This document shows positions 37,162-45,714 of a DNA stretch of 64,000 nt, piece after piece. The notes under the pieces are model-generated. The model was not told the origin of the DNA and did no database searches. It saw nothing but the letters and a program-made list of their open reading frames with translations. How positions within the stretch are numbered: position 1 is the first letter of the stretch; every line of letters begins with the position of its first letter. This DNA is from JBFONV01 sp040779335 (GTDB taxonomy: Bacteria; Pseudomonadota; Gammaproteobacteria; Enterobacterales; Alteromonadaceae): assembly GCA_040779335.1 (NCBI GenBank), contig JBFONV010000008.1:62001-126000 (forward strand), read 5' to 3'. The position numbers and the translations under genes were made by a program.

Positions 37162-39756
37162 TTAAAATTTATAAGAAGCTTTTAAGTAGGCAAATCGTCC
37201 TTGACCACTATGAACATTAACGACAAAGCCCATAAAGTCGTGATATGCAAATGGAGGTTCTTCATTGAATAGGTTAGTAGCGCCAATTGAAAGCACGGTA
37301 TTCTCTATTCCATAATAGTTGAATGAAGTATCAACGGTCATCATAGAGTCGACCATATCGATACCTGGAGCTATCACTGAAGGCTCCTGCTTAAATTCGT
37401 CTATATAGTTTACTGCAACCGTTGCACTATAGTCATCTTGCACCCAATCCATTGAAGCTGTCCAACGCATTTCAGGTTGTTCAAATCCACCTTCTTCTGT
37501 TGCTTTGTAGTCTTCGAAATTGAGTACATAATTTAGTACATAACCGAATTTGAATTGGCCCATTTCTGTTTCAAGGTTATAGCGAACATCAATGTCTAAA
37601 CCAGATGTTTTTAGGTCACCAATATTTTGGAAGCTATCATTTACTTGAATAACTTCACCAGGATCGCCAGCAATTGAAGTTGGTCTTCGCATAACAACAC
37701 TTTGGTTTAAACCTTGGGTGTCCATCAGGAACTGTGTATCTGAATCAATAATATTTTCAATGTCATAATTATAGTAGTCAACAGAGAAATTTAAATCGTC
37801 AGAGATATTGTATACGATACCTAAGTTATAGCTTTTTGACTCTTCTGGACCTAGATCTGGGTTACCTTCAAAGACAGCGGTATACTCTTGAGGATCACAG
37901 GCACGGTCTTGATCGCCAATGGCAGCACATCGAGCGGTATCGACTAAGTTTGGAGATTCGTCAGTACGACCTAAACCTAATTGATGTAATGATGGTGCTC
38001 TAAAGGCTGTACCATAAGAACCACGTAGACTTAAATCTTCACTAGGCGTCCATAAAAATGAAACTTTCGGATCGGTGGTAGTACCGAAATCACTATAGTC
38101 TTCATGACGGACAGCAAACTGAAATTCTAAAGTATCGAGTACAGGTACGATTAACTCACCAAATATAGCGGTATTATCACGTTGACCATTGGCTTGTGTC
38201 GCCTCAGTACCAAAAATATCACCACGTAAGAATTGATCATCAGGGTTATCACTAATCGCTTCTTCACGGTACTCAGCACCAACCGCTAAGTACATGTCTC
38301 CATGTTCCATTTCCATGATAGGACCTGAGAATTTAAAGTCATAAGAACGAGTTGTTGATTTACCAATACGGGTGGTAGTAGTTTCGATGTAATCTAATGA
38401 CTCTTGAGAGTTACTTGAAGGCTCAAAAGGATTCCATAAACCGCTATCAATGGCTTCTTGGATACGACGAGAGTTGGGGAAACCGTCTACACCGCGCTCA
38501 GTTGATTCACTTTTGATATAGCTATAAGCCGTTTCCCAGCTCCAATCACCTAATTCACCTTTTAGGCCGATAATTGCACGGTAATAATCGCTATCTACAC
38601 GTTTTTCTCGGTTACCAATATCTACGGTACGGCGACGCATAGTTAAGTCTTGCTGATAAAACTCATGATCTGGCATGTCAGCAAAAGGGTGGTTAACATT
38701 GTCTCCCGACATAAATAATTCGTTAAAGCTCGGGCTACCTGCACCACGAACGACAGACTTAGAATTTTGACCGTTTAGCTCAGCAAAAGCTTCTAATGTA
38801 TCGTTAACTTCGTAACTTCCCATATAGTTGAAGCTGAAGCGCTCTGCATCAGGGATCATCGTCATATACGGCGCATAGTCGTATCGACATAAATTGTTAG
38901 CTGGATCTGAATCTTCGGCAGAACATACGTCGTTGCCAAAGGTATCAATTAATCTATTTGATGGATCTGACGCTAATGCTATAGTCCCTGGAATACCCGA
39001 TGAACTTCTAAAATCAGTAGCTAAAGGGTTGCCAGTTCGCGCTGCTTGGTTAGATGTTTTCGAATAATCTCTATCTGCATACAATACTTCTTCACGGTCA
39101 AAATACTCCATGATAAAAGTGTGATTAGATTTTTCAGTAGAGTTACCGAAAACTAGACTTACGCTTTTTTCTTCACCACCGCCATCGGCTGTTGTCCCCA
39201 CTTTTGCAGTAACTTCAGCACCATCAACATCGTCTCGTAAAATAACATTAATAACACCTGCAACAGCGTCTGAACCGTAAGTTGCCGAGGCGCCATCTTT
39301 CAAAATGTCAACGCGTTTGATAGCTGATAATGGAATGTTATTGATATCGACGAATGCGGTATCAATGCCTTTTGCAAATGGCGATACTGAAACTCTGCGA
39401 CCATTGACAAGTATAAGTGTAGAGTCTGCTCCTAAGCCACGTAGTGAGACACTAGAGCCACCGTTCGCAGTATCATCACTACTGTTTGCTTGTGTAGAGA
39501 AGGTACCTTGACCAGATATAGGGAGTTTAGTAAACAGACTGATCAAGTCAGTTACGCCACTTTTTGATATGTCCTCTTGTGATAAGCTCGTGACCGGCGA
39601 TGGGCCTTCCATATTTGTACGTTTGATATGAGAGCCAGTAATTTCAATTCTTTCTACTTCTTCTTCCGCTGCCATTGCTGATGAGCTTTGGGCTGCAAGT
39701 AATGAGGTAGAAATAGCAATAAAGAGGGCATGCTTTTTCATTATTTGAGATTTCAT
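37162..39756 (-). CDS. TonB-dependent outer-membrane receptor
   Basis: An 864-residue receptor. The signal peptide ends near residue 29 (AMAAEE). A TonB-box-like ERIEITGS follows. The plug domain (about 50-175) has SVSLRGLGADSTLILVNGRR and DGASATYGSDAVAGVINVIL. The 22-strand barrel ends in a C-terminal Phe (LKASYKF). It is of the long, OmpA-like-signal type common in Alteromonadales, where ligands are often peptides, sugars or siderophores; the ligand here cannot be told. AAGGA lies 9 bases before the ATG. No Fur-type box is recognisable upstream. Confidence 0.93.
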   Translation of the reverse strand: MKSQIMKKHALFIAISTSLLAAQSSSAMAAEEEVERIEITGSHIKRTNMEGPSPVTSLSQEDISKSGVTDLISLFTKLPISGQGTFSTQANSSDDTANGGSSVSLRGLGADSTLILVNGRRVSVSPFAKGIDTAFVDINNIPLSAIKRVDILKDGASATYGSDAVAGVINVILRDDVDGAEVTAKVGTTADGGGEEKSVSLVFGNSTEKSNHTFIMEYFDREEVLYADRDYSKTSNQAARTGNPLATDFRSSSGIPGTIALASDPSNRLIDTFGNDVCSAEDSDPANNLCRYDYAPYMTMIPDAERFSFNYMGSYEVNDTLEAFAELNGQNSKSVVRGAGSPSFNELFMSGDNVNHPFADMPDHEFYQQDLTMRRRTVDIGNREKRVDSDYYRAIIGLKGELGDWSWETAYSYIKSESTERGVDGFPNSRRIQEAIDSGLWNPFEPSSNSQESLDYIETTTTRIGKSTTRSYDFKFSGPIMEMEHGDMYLAVGAEYREEAISDNPDDQFLRGDIFGTEATQANGQRDNTAIFGELIVPVLDTLEFQFAVRHEDYSDFGTTTDPKVSFLWTPSEDLSLRGSYGTAFRAPSLHQLGLGRTDESPNLVDTARCAAIGDQDRACDPQEYTAVFEGNPDLGPEESKSYNLGIVYNISDDLNFSVDYYNYDIENIIDSDTQFLMDTQGLNQSVVMRRPTSIAGDPGEVIQVNDSFQNIGDLKTSGLDIDVRYNLETEMGQFKFGYVLNYVLNFEDYKATEEGGFEQPEMRWTASMDWVQDDYSATVAVNYIDEFKQEPSVIAPGIDMVDSMMTVDTSFNYYGIENTVLSIGATNLFNEEPPFAYHDFMGFVVNVHSGQGRFAYLKASYKF

Positions 39757-40159
39757 ATTCCGTGTTCCTTTGTGTTTTTATTATGTGTTGTCAAATCCAG
39801 CATTCTTTTACAATAAATGTTAACACTTTGTTATAAATAGAAAATTATGACATGAATGTTTTATCAAAAACTTTCGCCTATAGATACACTCTATTGATGT
39901 TTTTGTGATAATAAATGTAAATAAATCTGTCCAAATCATTTTTAAAAATGCTAATAGTTTGAATTTACGATGTATTTCGTAAACTTTGCTTGAGAGTTAT
40001 TTTGGTAAAGTAGTCATGTTAAATAGAAAGCAATTATCAAGCTGATGAAATATCAACAAACCCCCTAATATATTAATAAACTTATTAAAGCATAAATGTT
40101 GAAGCATAAAGTTGTTTTACCTTATGATGGGGGTATTACTCAATTAGACTTGTCAACAA
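39757..40159. other. Gap between the divergent TonB receptor and Nif3-like genes
   Basis: No gene seen. It is strongly AT-rich and must hold promoters in both directions. The only regular structure found is the inverted repeat at 39964-39983. No ribosomal, tRNA or riboswitch signature was recognised. Confidence 0.45.
39964..39983. repeat. 7-bp inverted repeat in the TonB receptor upstream region
   Basis: TTTACGA at 39964-39970 and TCGTAAA at 39977-39983 are separated by 6 bp. The geometry suits a dimeric regulator. It lies 208 bp before the receptor start and 177 bp before the Nif3-like gene. Regulator unknown. Confidence 0.35.
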
Positions 40160-40918
40160 ATGCAACGTGATGATTTTGAGCGTTTTTTGAACGCATTACT
40201 TAAGCCGGAAAGTATTAAAGATTATTGCCCTAATGGATTACAAATTCAGGGCGCTAATGTCATTAACAAGGTAGTAACTGGGGTATCGGCAACTCAAGCG
40301 CTTATCGATCGGGCGATTAGTGAAAACGCGAATACCATTATTGTTCATCATGGTTATTTTTGGAAAAATGAATCTGCCGTTATTCGCGGTATGAAACACG
40401 CGAGAATAAAAGCAATTCTTGAGCATGATATTAATCTGTTTGCGTATCATTTGCCGTTAGATGTTCATCCTGAACTTGGCAATAATGCGCAATTAGCAAC
40501 GTTATTTGGCATTAATAATGTTGAACCTCTAGAGGTTGGTAATTTGCTGAGTGTTGCTGTGAAAGGTGAGTTTGATCAGGCGCAGAGCGCAGCAGATGTT
40601 GAGCACTTAATTGAAACAACGCTAACGAGAAAATGTTTACACATAGCGCCTGAATCAAATAAACCGATTAAAACGGTTGCTTGGTGCAGTGGCGGTGGAC
40701 AGGGCTATATCGAATTAGCGGCGGAGCAGGGAATTGATGCTTTTATTTCGGGTGAAGTGTCTGAGCAAACCACTCATGTTGCGCGTGAAATGGATATTCA
40801 TTTTTTTGCTGCAGGTCATCATGCCACAGAGCGATATGGCGCCAAAGCGTTAGGCGAGTATATTCAACAAGAACTTGGCATCGCGACTACCTTTGTTGAT
40901 ATTGATAATCCAGTCTAA
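40160..40918 (+). CDS. Nif3-like dinuclear metal-centre protein (YbgI family)
   Basis: A 252-residue cytoplasmic protein of the Nif3/DUF34 family, forming toroidal hexamers with a two-metal site. The metal ligands are visible in IIVHHGYFW near residue 60, YHLPLDVHPELGNN near 95-108 and FFAAGHHATERYG near 215. Proposed roles include a GTP cyclohydrolase-like activity and metal handling; none is firmly established. No clear ribosome-binding site is seen. A terminator follows immediately. Confidence 0.92.
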   Translation: MQRDDFERFLNALLKPESIKDYCPNGLQIQGANVINKVVTGVSATQALIDRAISENANTIIVHHGYFWKNESAVIRGMKHARIKAILEHDINLFAYHLPLDVHPELGNNAQLATLFGINNVEPLEVGNLLSVAVKGEFDQAQSAADVEHLIETTLTRKCLHIAPESNKPIKTVAWCSGGGQGYIELAAEQGIDAFISGEVSEQTTHVAREMDIHFFAAGHHATERYGAKALGEYIQQELGIATTFVDIDNPV

Positions 40919-40924
40919 TTGTTT

Positions 40925-40948
40925 AAGCAGCTAGTTCGTTAGCTGCTT
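40925..40948 (+). terminator. Terminator after the Nif3-like gene
   Basis: A perfect 9-bp stem (AAGCAGCTA with TAGCTGCTT) with a 6-nt loop and a TTAATTGTT tail. It overlaps the last codons of the convergent elyC gene, whose TAG stop lies within the stem. Confidence 0.8.
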
Positions 40949-41704
40949 TAATTGTTGCACTATCCGGCCTAATGTTTCGTACCAAGCAGTGGTTGTTTGC
41001 GTTAAATTATCACTGTTAGGAATAAAGTAGCCCCAATGTTTATCCATTTTATTATCTTTTACATAATGACTGGTTGGCGCAGCAATGGGGTAAGCCCCTT
41101 GCTCTGCAAAATATTGTATTGCACGCGGCATATGGTCGGCATTGGTAATAAGGATAGATTGATGATCTTTGACTCTGGGCGCAATTAATTCGGCTTCCTC
41201 TTCAGTATCTTTAGGAAAATTTTCGGTAAGAATTTTTTCTGCTGGAACCCCTAAGCTTACTGCCGCTTCCTTAACTTTCATGGCGTTAGACATAGGATCA
41301 CCAAATGCATGGCCTGAGGTAATAATAGTTGCTTCTGGGTGAAGTTGATAAATTCTCACTGCTTCAACTAGACGCTGCAACGAACAAGCCTTCAATTGAC
41401 TGGTTGCCGGTAGTGCATTATCACTGGTGTGTCCGCATCCGAGTACAATAATATAATCAATGGGTAGTGGATTTTTTGTATAAACAGGATAGTTGTCTTC
41501 TATTGGTTTCATCACCCAATCGGCAAAAGGCCCCATGCTTGTTACTATTAATAGGAATGTGCTTAATAGTAAACATTTAAAACTAAACTGAGGTTTTTTA
41601 CGATGCAAAATGATAGCGATAATCAGCAAGATGATGACTATGCTGAGCGGCATAATTAACGCGCTAATGACTTTTTTAAGTAGAAAAAGATCCATAATTT
41701 TCAT
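40931..41704 (-). CDS. elyC: Envelope biogenesis factor ElyC (DUF218)
   Basis: A 257-residue inner-membrane protein with two N-terminal helices (about residues 10-31 and 42-60), then a DUF218 domain. It has IDYIIVLGCGHTSDN near 82, TIITSGHAFGDPMSNA near 126, TEEEAELI near 168 and ILITNADHMPRAIQYF near 184. The overall layout and YETLGRI ending match E. coli ElyC, which affects peptidoglycan synthesis and envelope integrity. A second in-frame ATG at 41695 is equally possible as start; neither has a good ribosome-binding site. Confidence 0.85.
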   Translation of the reverse strand: MKIMDLFLLKKVISALIMPLSIVIILLIIAIILHRKKPQFSFKCLLLSTFLLIVTSMGPFADWVMKPIEDNYPVYTKNPLPIDYIIVLGCGHTSDNALPATSQLKACSLQRLVEAVRIYQLHPEATIITSGHAFGDPMSNAMKVKEAAVSLGVPAEKILTENFPKDTEEEAELIAPRVKDHQSILITNADHMPRAIQYFAEQGAYPIAAPTSHYVKDNKMDKHWGYFIPNSDNLTQTTTAWYETLGRIVQQLKQLTN

Positions 41705-41836
41705 TACTGGTTGTTTTTGTACACTATAACAATTATTTAATAGTATTAGCAGCAGATTCAGCTGATAATTTTTTTAGAATAGACGTCTAAAAGGCTGTTG
41801 ATTTTCACCAGTAAATCGGTTCTAATAGCGCAGTTG

Positions 41837-41851
41837 TGTAATTTAATTACA
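41837..41851. promoter_or_regulatory. 15-bp palindrome upstream of the lysine riboswitch
   Basis: TGTAATTTAATTACA is a perfect palindrome about its central T, 36 bp before the aptamer. It falls where the lysC promoter is expected. It does not match the TyrR or ArgR box in spacing. Regulator unknown. Confidence 0.35.
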
Positions 41852-41887
41852 AATAGCAAAAGTGCTAATTTGTTTTTAATGGCGACA

Positions 41888-42049
41888 CCAGAAGAGGCGC
41901 AATGACTAGGTAGATAACGTTAGGAACCACATTCCTATTACCGTTATTGAGGGAGGTATTGCCGAGGGTGCGAATATGAGTGGCATATTCCATTCGGTTG
42001 CTAGGGCTGAATCCCTAGGACTGTCACCAAAGTGGTGGAGAGCTTCTGG
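41888..42049 (+). promoter_or_regulatory. Lysine riboswitch (L box) of lysC
   Basis: The lysine aptamer is recognised by its closing P1 helix, CCAGAAG (41888-41894) with CTTCTGG (42043-42049), and the internal conserved blocks AGAGGCGC, TAGGTAGATA, TTGCCGAGGG, GGACTGTCACC and GTGGTGGAGAGCTTCT. Lysine binding represses lysC in other gammaproteobacteria. There is no U-tailed terminator before lysC. Control is therefore more likely translational, through the 180 bases between the aptamer and lysC. Confidence 0.95.
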
Positions 42050-42171
42050 CTGAAAAAGTTTAGTCTTATGCTTTTGGCTCCCACTTTACTGCTCAGTCAC
42101 GCTCTTCCTTGTATTAGTACAACTTGTTAATGGCAGTGTTAGCTATCGTAAGTTGTTAGGGAGACTTTTAG

Positions 42172-42237
42172 ATGTTAAAAAATATAATCATGTGTGCGTC
42201 AATCTATTTCGTTAATAATTGTGAGGTGGTCTTGTGA
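42172..42237 (+). CDS. Small upstream ORF overlapping the lysC start
   Basis: A 21-codon frame, MLKNIIMCASIYFVNNCEVVL, lies between the lysine riboswitch and lysC. It has a strong AGGGAGA eight bases before its ATG, and its TGA overlaps the lysC GTG by two bases (GTGA). It is in another frame than lysC. It is not Lys-rich, so ribosome stalling on lysine codons is unlikely. Translational coupling, letting the riboswitch act through this start, is the better guess. No homolog is known to me. Confidence 0.5.
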   Translation: MLKNIIMCASIYFVNNCEVVL

Positions 42238-43592
42238 CTGCTCAACTATCCACGTTAACTGTTGCTAAATTTGGTGGTACAAGCGTTGCTGATCATGCAG
42301 CGATGTTGCGCTGTGCCAATATCATCAAAAGTGATCAATCAAACCGACTTGTGGTAGTTTCTGCCAGTGCCGGCGTAACTAATTATTTAGTGCGTTTAAG
42401 CCAAGAAAGTATTTCAAACGAAGAACAAGCAGACATTATTGCCAAGATATTAAAAATACAGCGCAATATTACTCAGCACCTTGAAGCAGAGACCGCGCTT
42501 AATGAGCAAATAGATAAGCTATTGGTTAAATTAGCTGAACACGCCGCGCAACAATCAATAAAACACAGCGTGCAAACTGCCGATGTGATTTTATCATTTG
42601 GTGAGCAAATGAGTTCATTGATTTTTGCTCAGGTGCTTCAGTCTGTTGGCGTTAATGGCGAGTACTTTGATGTTCGCCAAGTAATGAAAACCAATAGTTT
42701 ATATGGTAAAGCGGTTGTCGATGTTGAACAACTTCGAGTTAATTGTGTCGAGCTATTAGCCAACAAACTTAGCAATAAAGTGATTGTCACCCAAGGTTTT
42801 ATTGGCCAAGACGGATTAGACAACACTACTACCTTAGGTCGAGGTGGTTCTGATTATAGTGCGGCGTTGCTAGCTGAAGCGTTGAATGCTGATAACTTAT
42901 CCATTTGGACAGATGTGGTAGGTATTTTCACAACGGATCCTCGGATCACCGACCAAGCCAAAGCCATAAAAGAAATAAGTTTTGGTGAAGCGGCTGAAAT
43001 GGCTACTTTTGGCGCAAAAATTTTGCATCCAGCAACTTTGATCCCAGCCATGAGACAAAATATTCCGGTGTTTGTCGGCTCTAGTAAAGAACCAGAAAAA
43101 GGCGGAACAAAAATTCAGCAACAGGTCGAATCTAACCCGACTTACCGCTCAATAGCCTTACGCCGAGAGCAAACCCTAGTAACGGTTAAAAGTCCGGCAA
43201 TGTTGCATGCTAATGGTTTTCTCGCAGAAGTCTTCAGCATTTTGGCCAAACATGAATTAAGTGTTGATTTAATTACTACCAGTGAGATCAGTGTTGCATT
43301 AACCTTTGATAATCCCACTGGCACAACGCAGCAATTGTTAACTAACTCGGTTGTCAAAGAGTTAGAACAGCTCTGTGAGGTTAGCGTTGAGCATGGCTTG
43401 TCTTTGGTTGCGGTCATTGGTAATGGCCTACACGCAACCAAAGGGCTAGGTCGCAGCGTATTTGATAAAATTAATGACTTTAATATTCGGATGATTTGTC
43501 ATGGTGCTAGCGCAAATAACTTGTGTTTTCTAGTGCCCGAAAATGACGCTAATACTGTCGTTGAACAACTGCACAATACCTTATTCGCCTAA
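42234..43592 (+). CDS. lysC: Lysine-sensitive aspartate kinase (aspartokinase III)
   Basis: A 452-residue enzyme phosphorylating aspartate, first step to lysine, threonine and methionine. The kinase domain has VAKFGGTSVAD near residue 10, FGEQMSS near 122, TLGRGGSDYSAALLAEAL near 200 and DPRITDQAKAIKEISFGEAAEMA near 240. Two ACT domains follow (about 300-450), with EVFSILAKHELSVDLITTSEISV as in lysine-inhibited LysC. No homoserine dehydrogenase is fused. The start is GTG, with GAGGTGG close before it, overlapping a small upstream ORF. Confidence 0.96.
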   Translation: MTAQLSTLTVAKFGGTSVADHAAMLRCANIIKSDQSNRLVVVSASAGVTNYLVRLSQESISNEEQADIIAKILKIQRNITQHLEAETALNEQIDKLLVKLAEHAAQQSIKHSVQTADVILSFGEQMSSLIFAQVLQSVGVNGEYFDVRQVMKTNSLYGKAVVDVEQLRVNCVELLANKLSNKVIVTQGFIGQDGLDNTTTLGRGGSDYSAALLAEALNADNLSIWTDVVGIFTTDPRITDQAKAIKEISFGEAAEMATFGAKILHPATLIPAMRQNIPVFVGSSKEPEKGGTKIQQQVESNPTYRSIALRREQTLVTVKSPAMLHANGFLAEVFSILAKHELSVDLITTSEISVALTFDNPTGTTQQLLTNSVVKELEQLCEVSVEHGLSLVAVIGNGLHATKGLGRSVFDKINDFNIRMICHGASANNLCFLVPENDANTVVEQLHNTLFA

Positions 43593-43621
43593 CGCCTGAT
43601 TTAACCAATATATAAACTGCA

Positions 43622-43651
43622 AACTGAGGGCGAGATTATTAGCCCTCAGTT
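43622..43651 (+). terminator. Terminator after lysC
   Basis: A perfect 10-bp stem (AACTGAGGGC with GCCCTCAGTT), 10-nt loop and GTTTTG tail, 30 bp after the lysC stop. It overlaps the 3' end of the convergent ohrR gene. Confidence 0.82.
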
Positions 43652-44079
43652 GTTTTGATATTAGCCATTAATAGATCTAAACCTGATCGCAACGCTTTCA
43701 TTTCTTGATGTGATAATCCCGTTAAATTAAACAGCTTAGCCGGAATATGCTTCGCATCCTTTTTAATGTTTTTGCCATGGGCCGTTAATTCAATTTTTAC
43801 ACTACGTTCATCCGCCAAAGACCTTGAACGAGTAAGTAATGACTGGTTTTCCATGCGTTTTAACAATGGCGATAGCGTTCCTGAATCTAAATCTAATGTT
43901 TGCCCGAGTTGGCTGACAGTCATGGCTTCTTTGTGCTCCCATAGGGCCAGCATGACTAGATACTGAGGATAAGTGAGCTGCAGTTTTTTTAACAAGGGCG
44001 CGTATAAGCGATTCATGGTTTTACTAATGCTATAAATTCTAAAACACAGCTGTTGATCTAGCTTTAGTAAATCGCTCAT
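43639..44079 (-). CDS. ohrR: MarR-family organic-peroxide sensor OhrR
   Basis: A 146-residue winged-helix repressor. Cys12 in DQQLCFRIY is the reactive cysteine conserved in OhrR; its oxidation by organic hydroperoxides releases DNA. YAPLLKKLQLTYPQYLVMLALWE and DLDSGTLSPLLKRME are the dimer and recognition-helix segments typical of OhrR. Its ATG overlaps the gpx stop (ATGA), forming a two-gene operon. The 26-bp palindrome before gpx is the probable operator, so the gene should repress itself. Confidence 0.9.
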   Translation of the reverse strand: MSDLLKLDQQLCFRIYSISKTMNRLYAPLLKKLQLTYPQYLVMLALWEHKEAMTVSQLGQTLDLDSGTLSPLLKRMENQSLLTRSRSLADERSVKIELTAHGKNIKKDAKHIPAKLFNLTGLSHQEMKALRSGLDLLMANIKTTEG

Positions 44080-44558
44080 AGCAGTTTAATAATGTCTTTT
44101 TCGAGCTTTTCTGGTTTGGTGATCGGGGCAAATCGTTTAATTACTTTGCCTTCTTTGGAAATTAAAAATTTGGTGAAATTCCATTTAATATTTTTGCTAC
44201 CCAATAATCCAGGGGCTTGGTCTTTTAGATAAGTAAATAACGGATGAGCATTACTACCGTTCACGTCTATCTTTGCAAATAAAGGGAATTTAATATTGAA
44301 GTTTAGATCACAAAATTGCTTAATTTCAGTGTCATCACCTTGTTCTTGTTGTTTAAATTGGTTGCACGGGAAAGCAAGGATTTCTAAGCCTTGTTGTTGA
44401 TATTTATCATACAATTCCTGTAAACCTTGATACTGAGGAGTAAAGCCACACGCACTTGCAGTATTAACAATGAGTATGACTTTGTCTTTAAAATTGCTTA
44501 GTGGGATTTGCTGTTGAGCAACATTATTTGCCGTAAAGTTGTATATGCTATTTTCCAT
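44076..44558 (-). CDS. Glutathione peroxidase-family thiol peroxidase
   Basis: A 160-residue thioredoxin-fold peroxidase that reduces hydroperoxides. The peroxidatic Cys37 (NTASACGFTPQY) replaces the Sec of animal enzymes. The Gln and Trp partners are in LAFPCNQF near residue 63 and KWNFTKFL near 125. The Cys in FPCNQ is common in bacterial members. It is first in an operon with ohrR. In many bacteria OhrR controls the Ohr peroxidase; here a Gpx takes that place. The promoter has its operator overlapping the -10. Confidence 0.93.
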   Translation of the reverse strand: MENSIYNFTANNVAQQQIPLSNFKDKVILIVNTASACGFTPQYQGLQELYDKYQQQGLEILAFPCNQFKQQEQGDDTEIKQFCDLNFNIKFPLFAKIDVNGSNAHPLFTYLKDQAPGLLGSKNIKWNFTKFLISKEGKVIKRFAPITKPEKLEKDIIKLL

Positions 44559-44579
44559 GTCTTTATTATGTATTTTGTG

Positions 44580-44605
44580 AAATTATATTGTGCACAATAT
44601 AATTT
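44580..44605. promoter_or_regulatory. 26-bp perfect palindrome, probable OhrR operator
   Basis: The half site AAATTATATTGTG (44580-44592) is followed directly by its exact inverse (44593-44605). OhrR sites of other bacteria are AT-rich palindromes of this kind. It lies 22 bp before gpx-ohrR and covers the -10 box of their promoter. It could also affect the divergent dehydrogenase gene 137 bp away. Confidence 0.8.
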
Positions 44606-44622
44606 TTGTGGCAATTTGTAAA
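44594..44622 (-). promoter_or_regulatory. Sigma-70 promoter of gpx-ohrR
   Basis: On the minus strand, TTTACA (44622-44617) and TATTGT (44599-44594) are separated by exactly 17 bp. The -10 lies inside the palindromic operator, a layout that permits direct repression. Confidence 0.65.
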
Positions 44623-44741
44623 GATTTTACTGATCTAATGGCTAAATATGGGATCTTGATTGTAGAGACACGTTGCATTTTTGCGTAAACTACACCGCGA
44701 AAATGAAATGAAAAAATCACATGTTGAGAGATAACTAAGCA

Positions 44742-45605
44742 ATGAAAAAAATAGCGTTTGTAGGACTTGGTGTAATGGGTTATCCCATGGCAGGTCACTT
44801 GAAAAAAGCAGGGCATGATGTCTGTGTGTATAACCGTAGTATGGAAAAAGCACTAAAGTGGCAACATGAGTTTGGTGGTCGCGTTGCGTCAACCCCCGCA
44901 GAAGCTGCTGAACATTGTGATGTCGTTTTTTGCTGTGTTGGCAATGATGACGATGTTAGACAGGTCGCCCTAGGAGAGCAAGGGATCCTTGCTGGCTTGC
45001 CGGTCGGTAGCATTTTTGTTGACCACACGACCGCTTCAGCGATCCTCGCCAGAGAGTTAGATGTTATTGCTAAAGAGCAGCACAAGTACTTTTTAGATGC
45101 ACCCGTCTCCGGTGGTCAAGCTGGTGCTGAAAACGGTGTATTAACGGTGATGGTTGGTGGAGAAGAACAAACATATTCTCAAGTTAAAGATATTATCAGC
45201 GCCTATGCTAAGTTCAGTAAGTTAATGGGCCCCGTAGGAAGTGGTCAACTTGCGAAAATGGTCAACCAAATTTGCATTGCCGGTATTGTACAAGGACTCG
45301 CTGAAGGTTTTAATTTTGCCGAAAAGGCCGGATTAGACGCTGATGCTTTGGTCGAAACTATTTCAAAGGGTGCCGCTGGTTCGTGGCAAATGGAAAATCG
45401 TTATAAAACCATGTTTGCCGGAGAATACGATTTTGGTTTCGCGGTTGATTGGATGAGAAAAGATCTCGCTATCGCTTTTGCAGAGGCAGAAAAGAACCAT
45501 GTTGAATTACCTATGACTAAAATGGTTGATGGTTTCTACGAAGATATTCAACGAAATGGTGGTAATAGATGGGATACGTCTAGTTTAATTTCTCTTTTGA
45601 AATAA
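44742..45605 (+). CDS. NAD(P)-dependent beta-hydroxyacid dehydrogenase
   Basis: A 287-residue cytoplasmic enzyme of the 3-hydroxyisobutyrate/tartronate-semialdehyde reductase family. The Rossmann motif GLGVMGYPMAGHL is at 8-20, the substrate-binding DAPVSGGQAGAENGVLTVMVGG near 118-139, and the catalytic Lys in GSGQLAKMVNQ near 168. FAVDWMRKDLAIA near 235 is also typical. The second half of the cofactor loop (YNRS) suggests NADP preference. Which hydroxyacid is oxidised cannot be told. It is divergent from the peroxide-stress operon. Confidence 0.88.
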   Translation: MKKIAFVGLGVMGYPMAGHLKKAGHDVCVYNRSMEKALKWQHEFGGRVASTPAEAAEHCDVVFCCVGNDDDVRQVALGEQGILAGLPVGSIFVDHTTASAILARELDVIAKEQHKYFLDAPVSGGQAGAENGVLTVMVGGEEQTYSQVKDIISAYAKFSKLMGPVGSGQLAKMVNQICIAGIVQGLAEGFNFAEKAGLDADALVETISKGAAGSWQMENRYKTMFAGEYDFGFAVDWMRKDLAIAFAEAEKNHVELPMTKMVDGFYEDIQRNGGNRWDTSSLISLLK

Positions 45606-45714
45606 TACGTTAAGTAAAATGCAACGATAAAAATAATAGTAGAATTTTTTTGATTTAATCATGAATCATTTTAAAGCGTATATAATTAAAAGAACTATCT
45701 ATTTTGGTCATCTT

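Noticed and set aside
44583..44892. Two minus-strand frames of 77 and 85 codons upstream of gpx
   Set aside because: They overlap the dehydrogenase gene start and the gpx promoter/operator, and lack ribosome-binding sites and family features.
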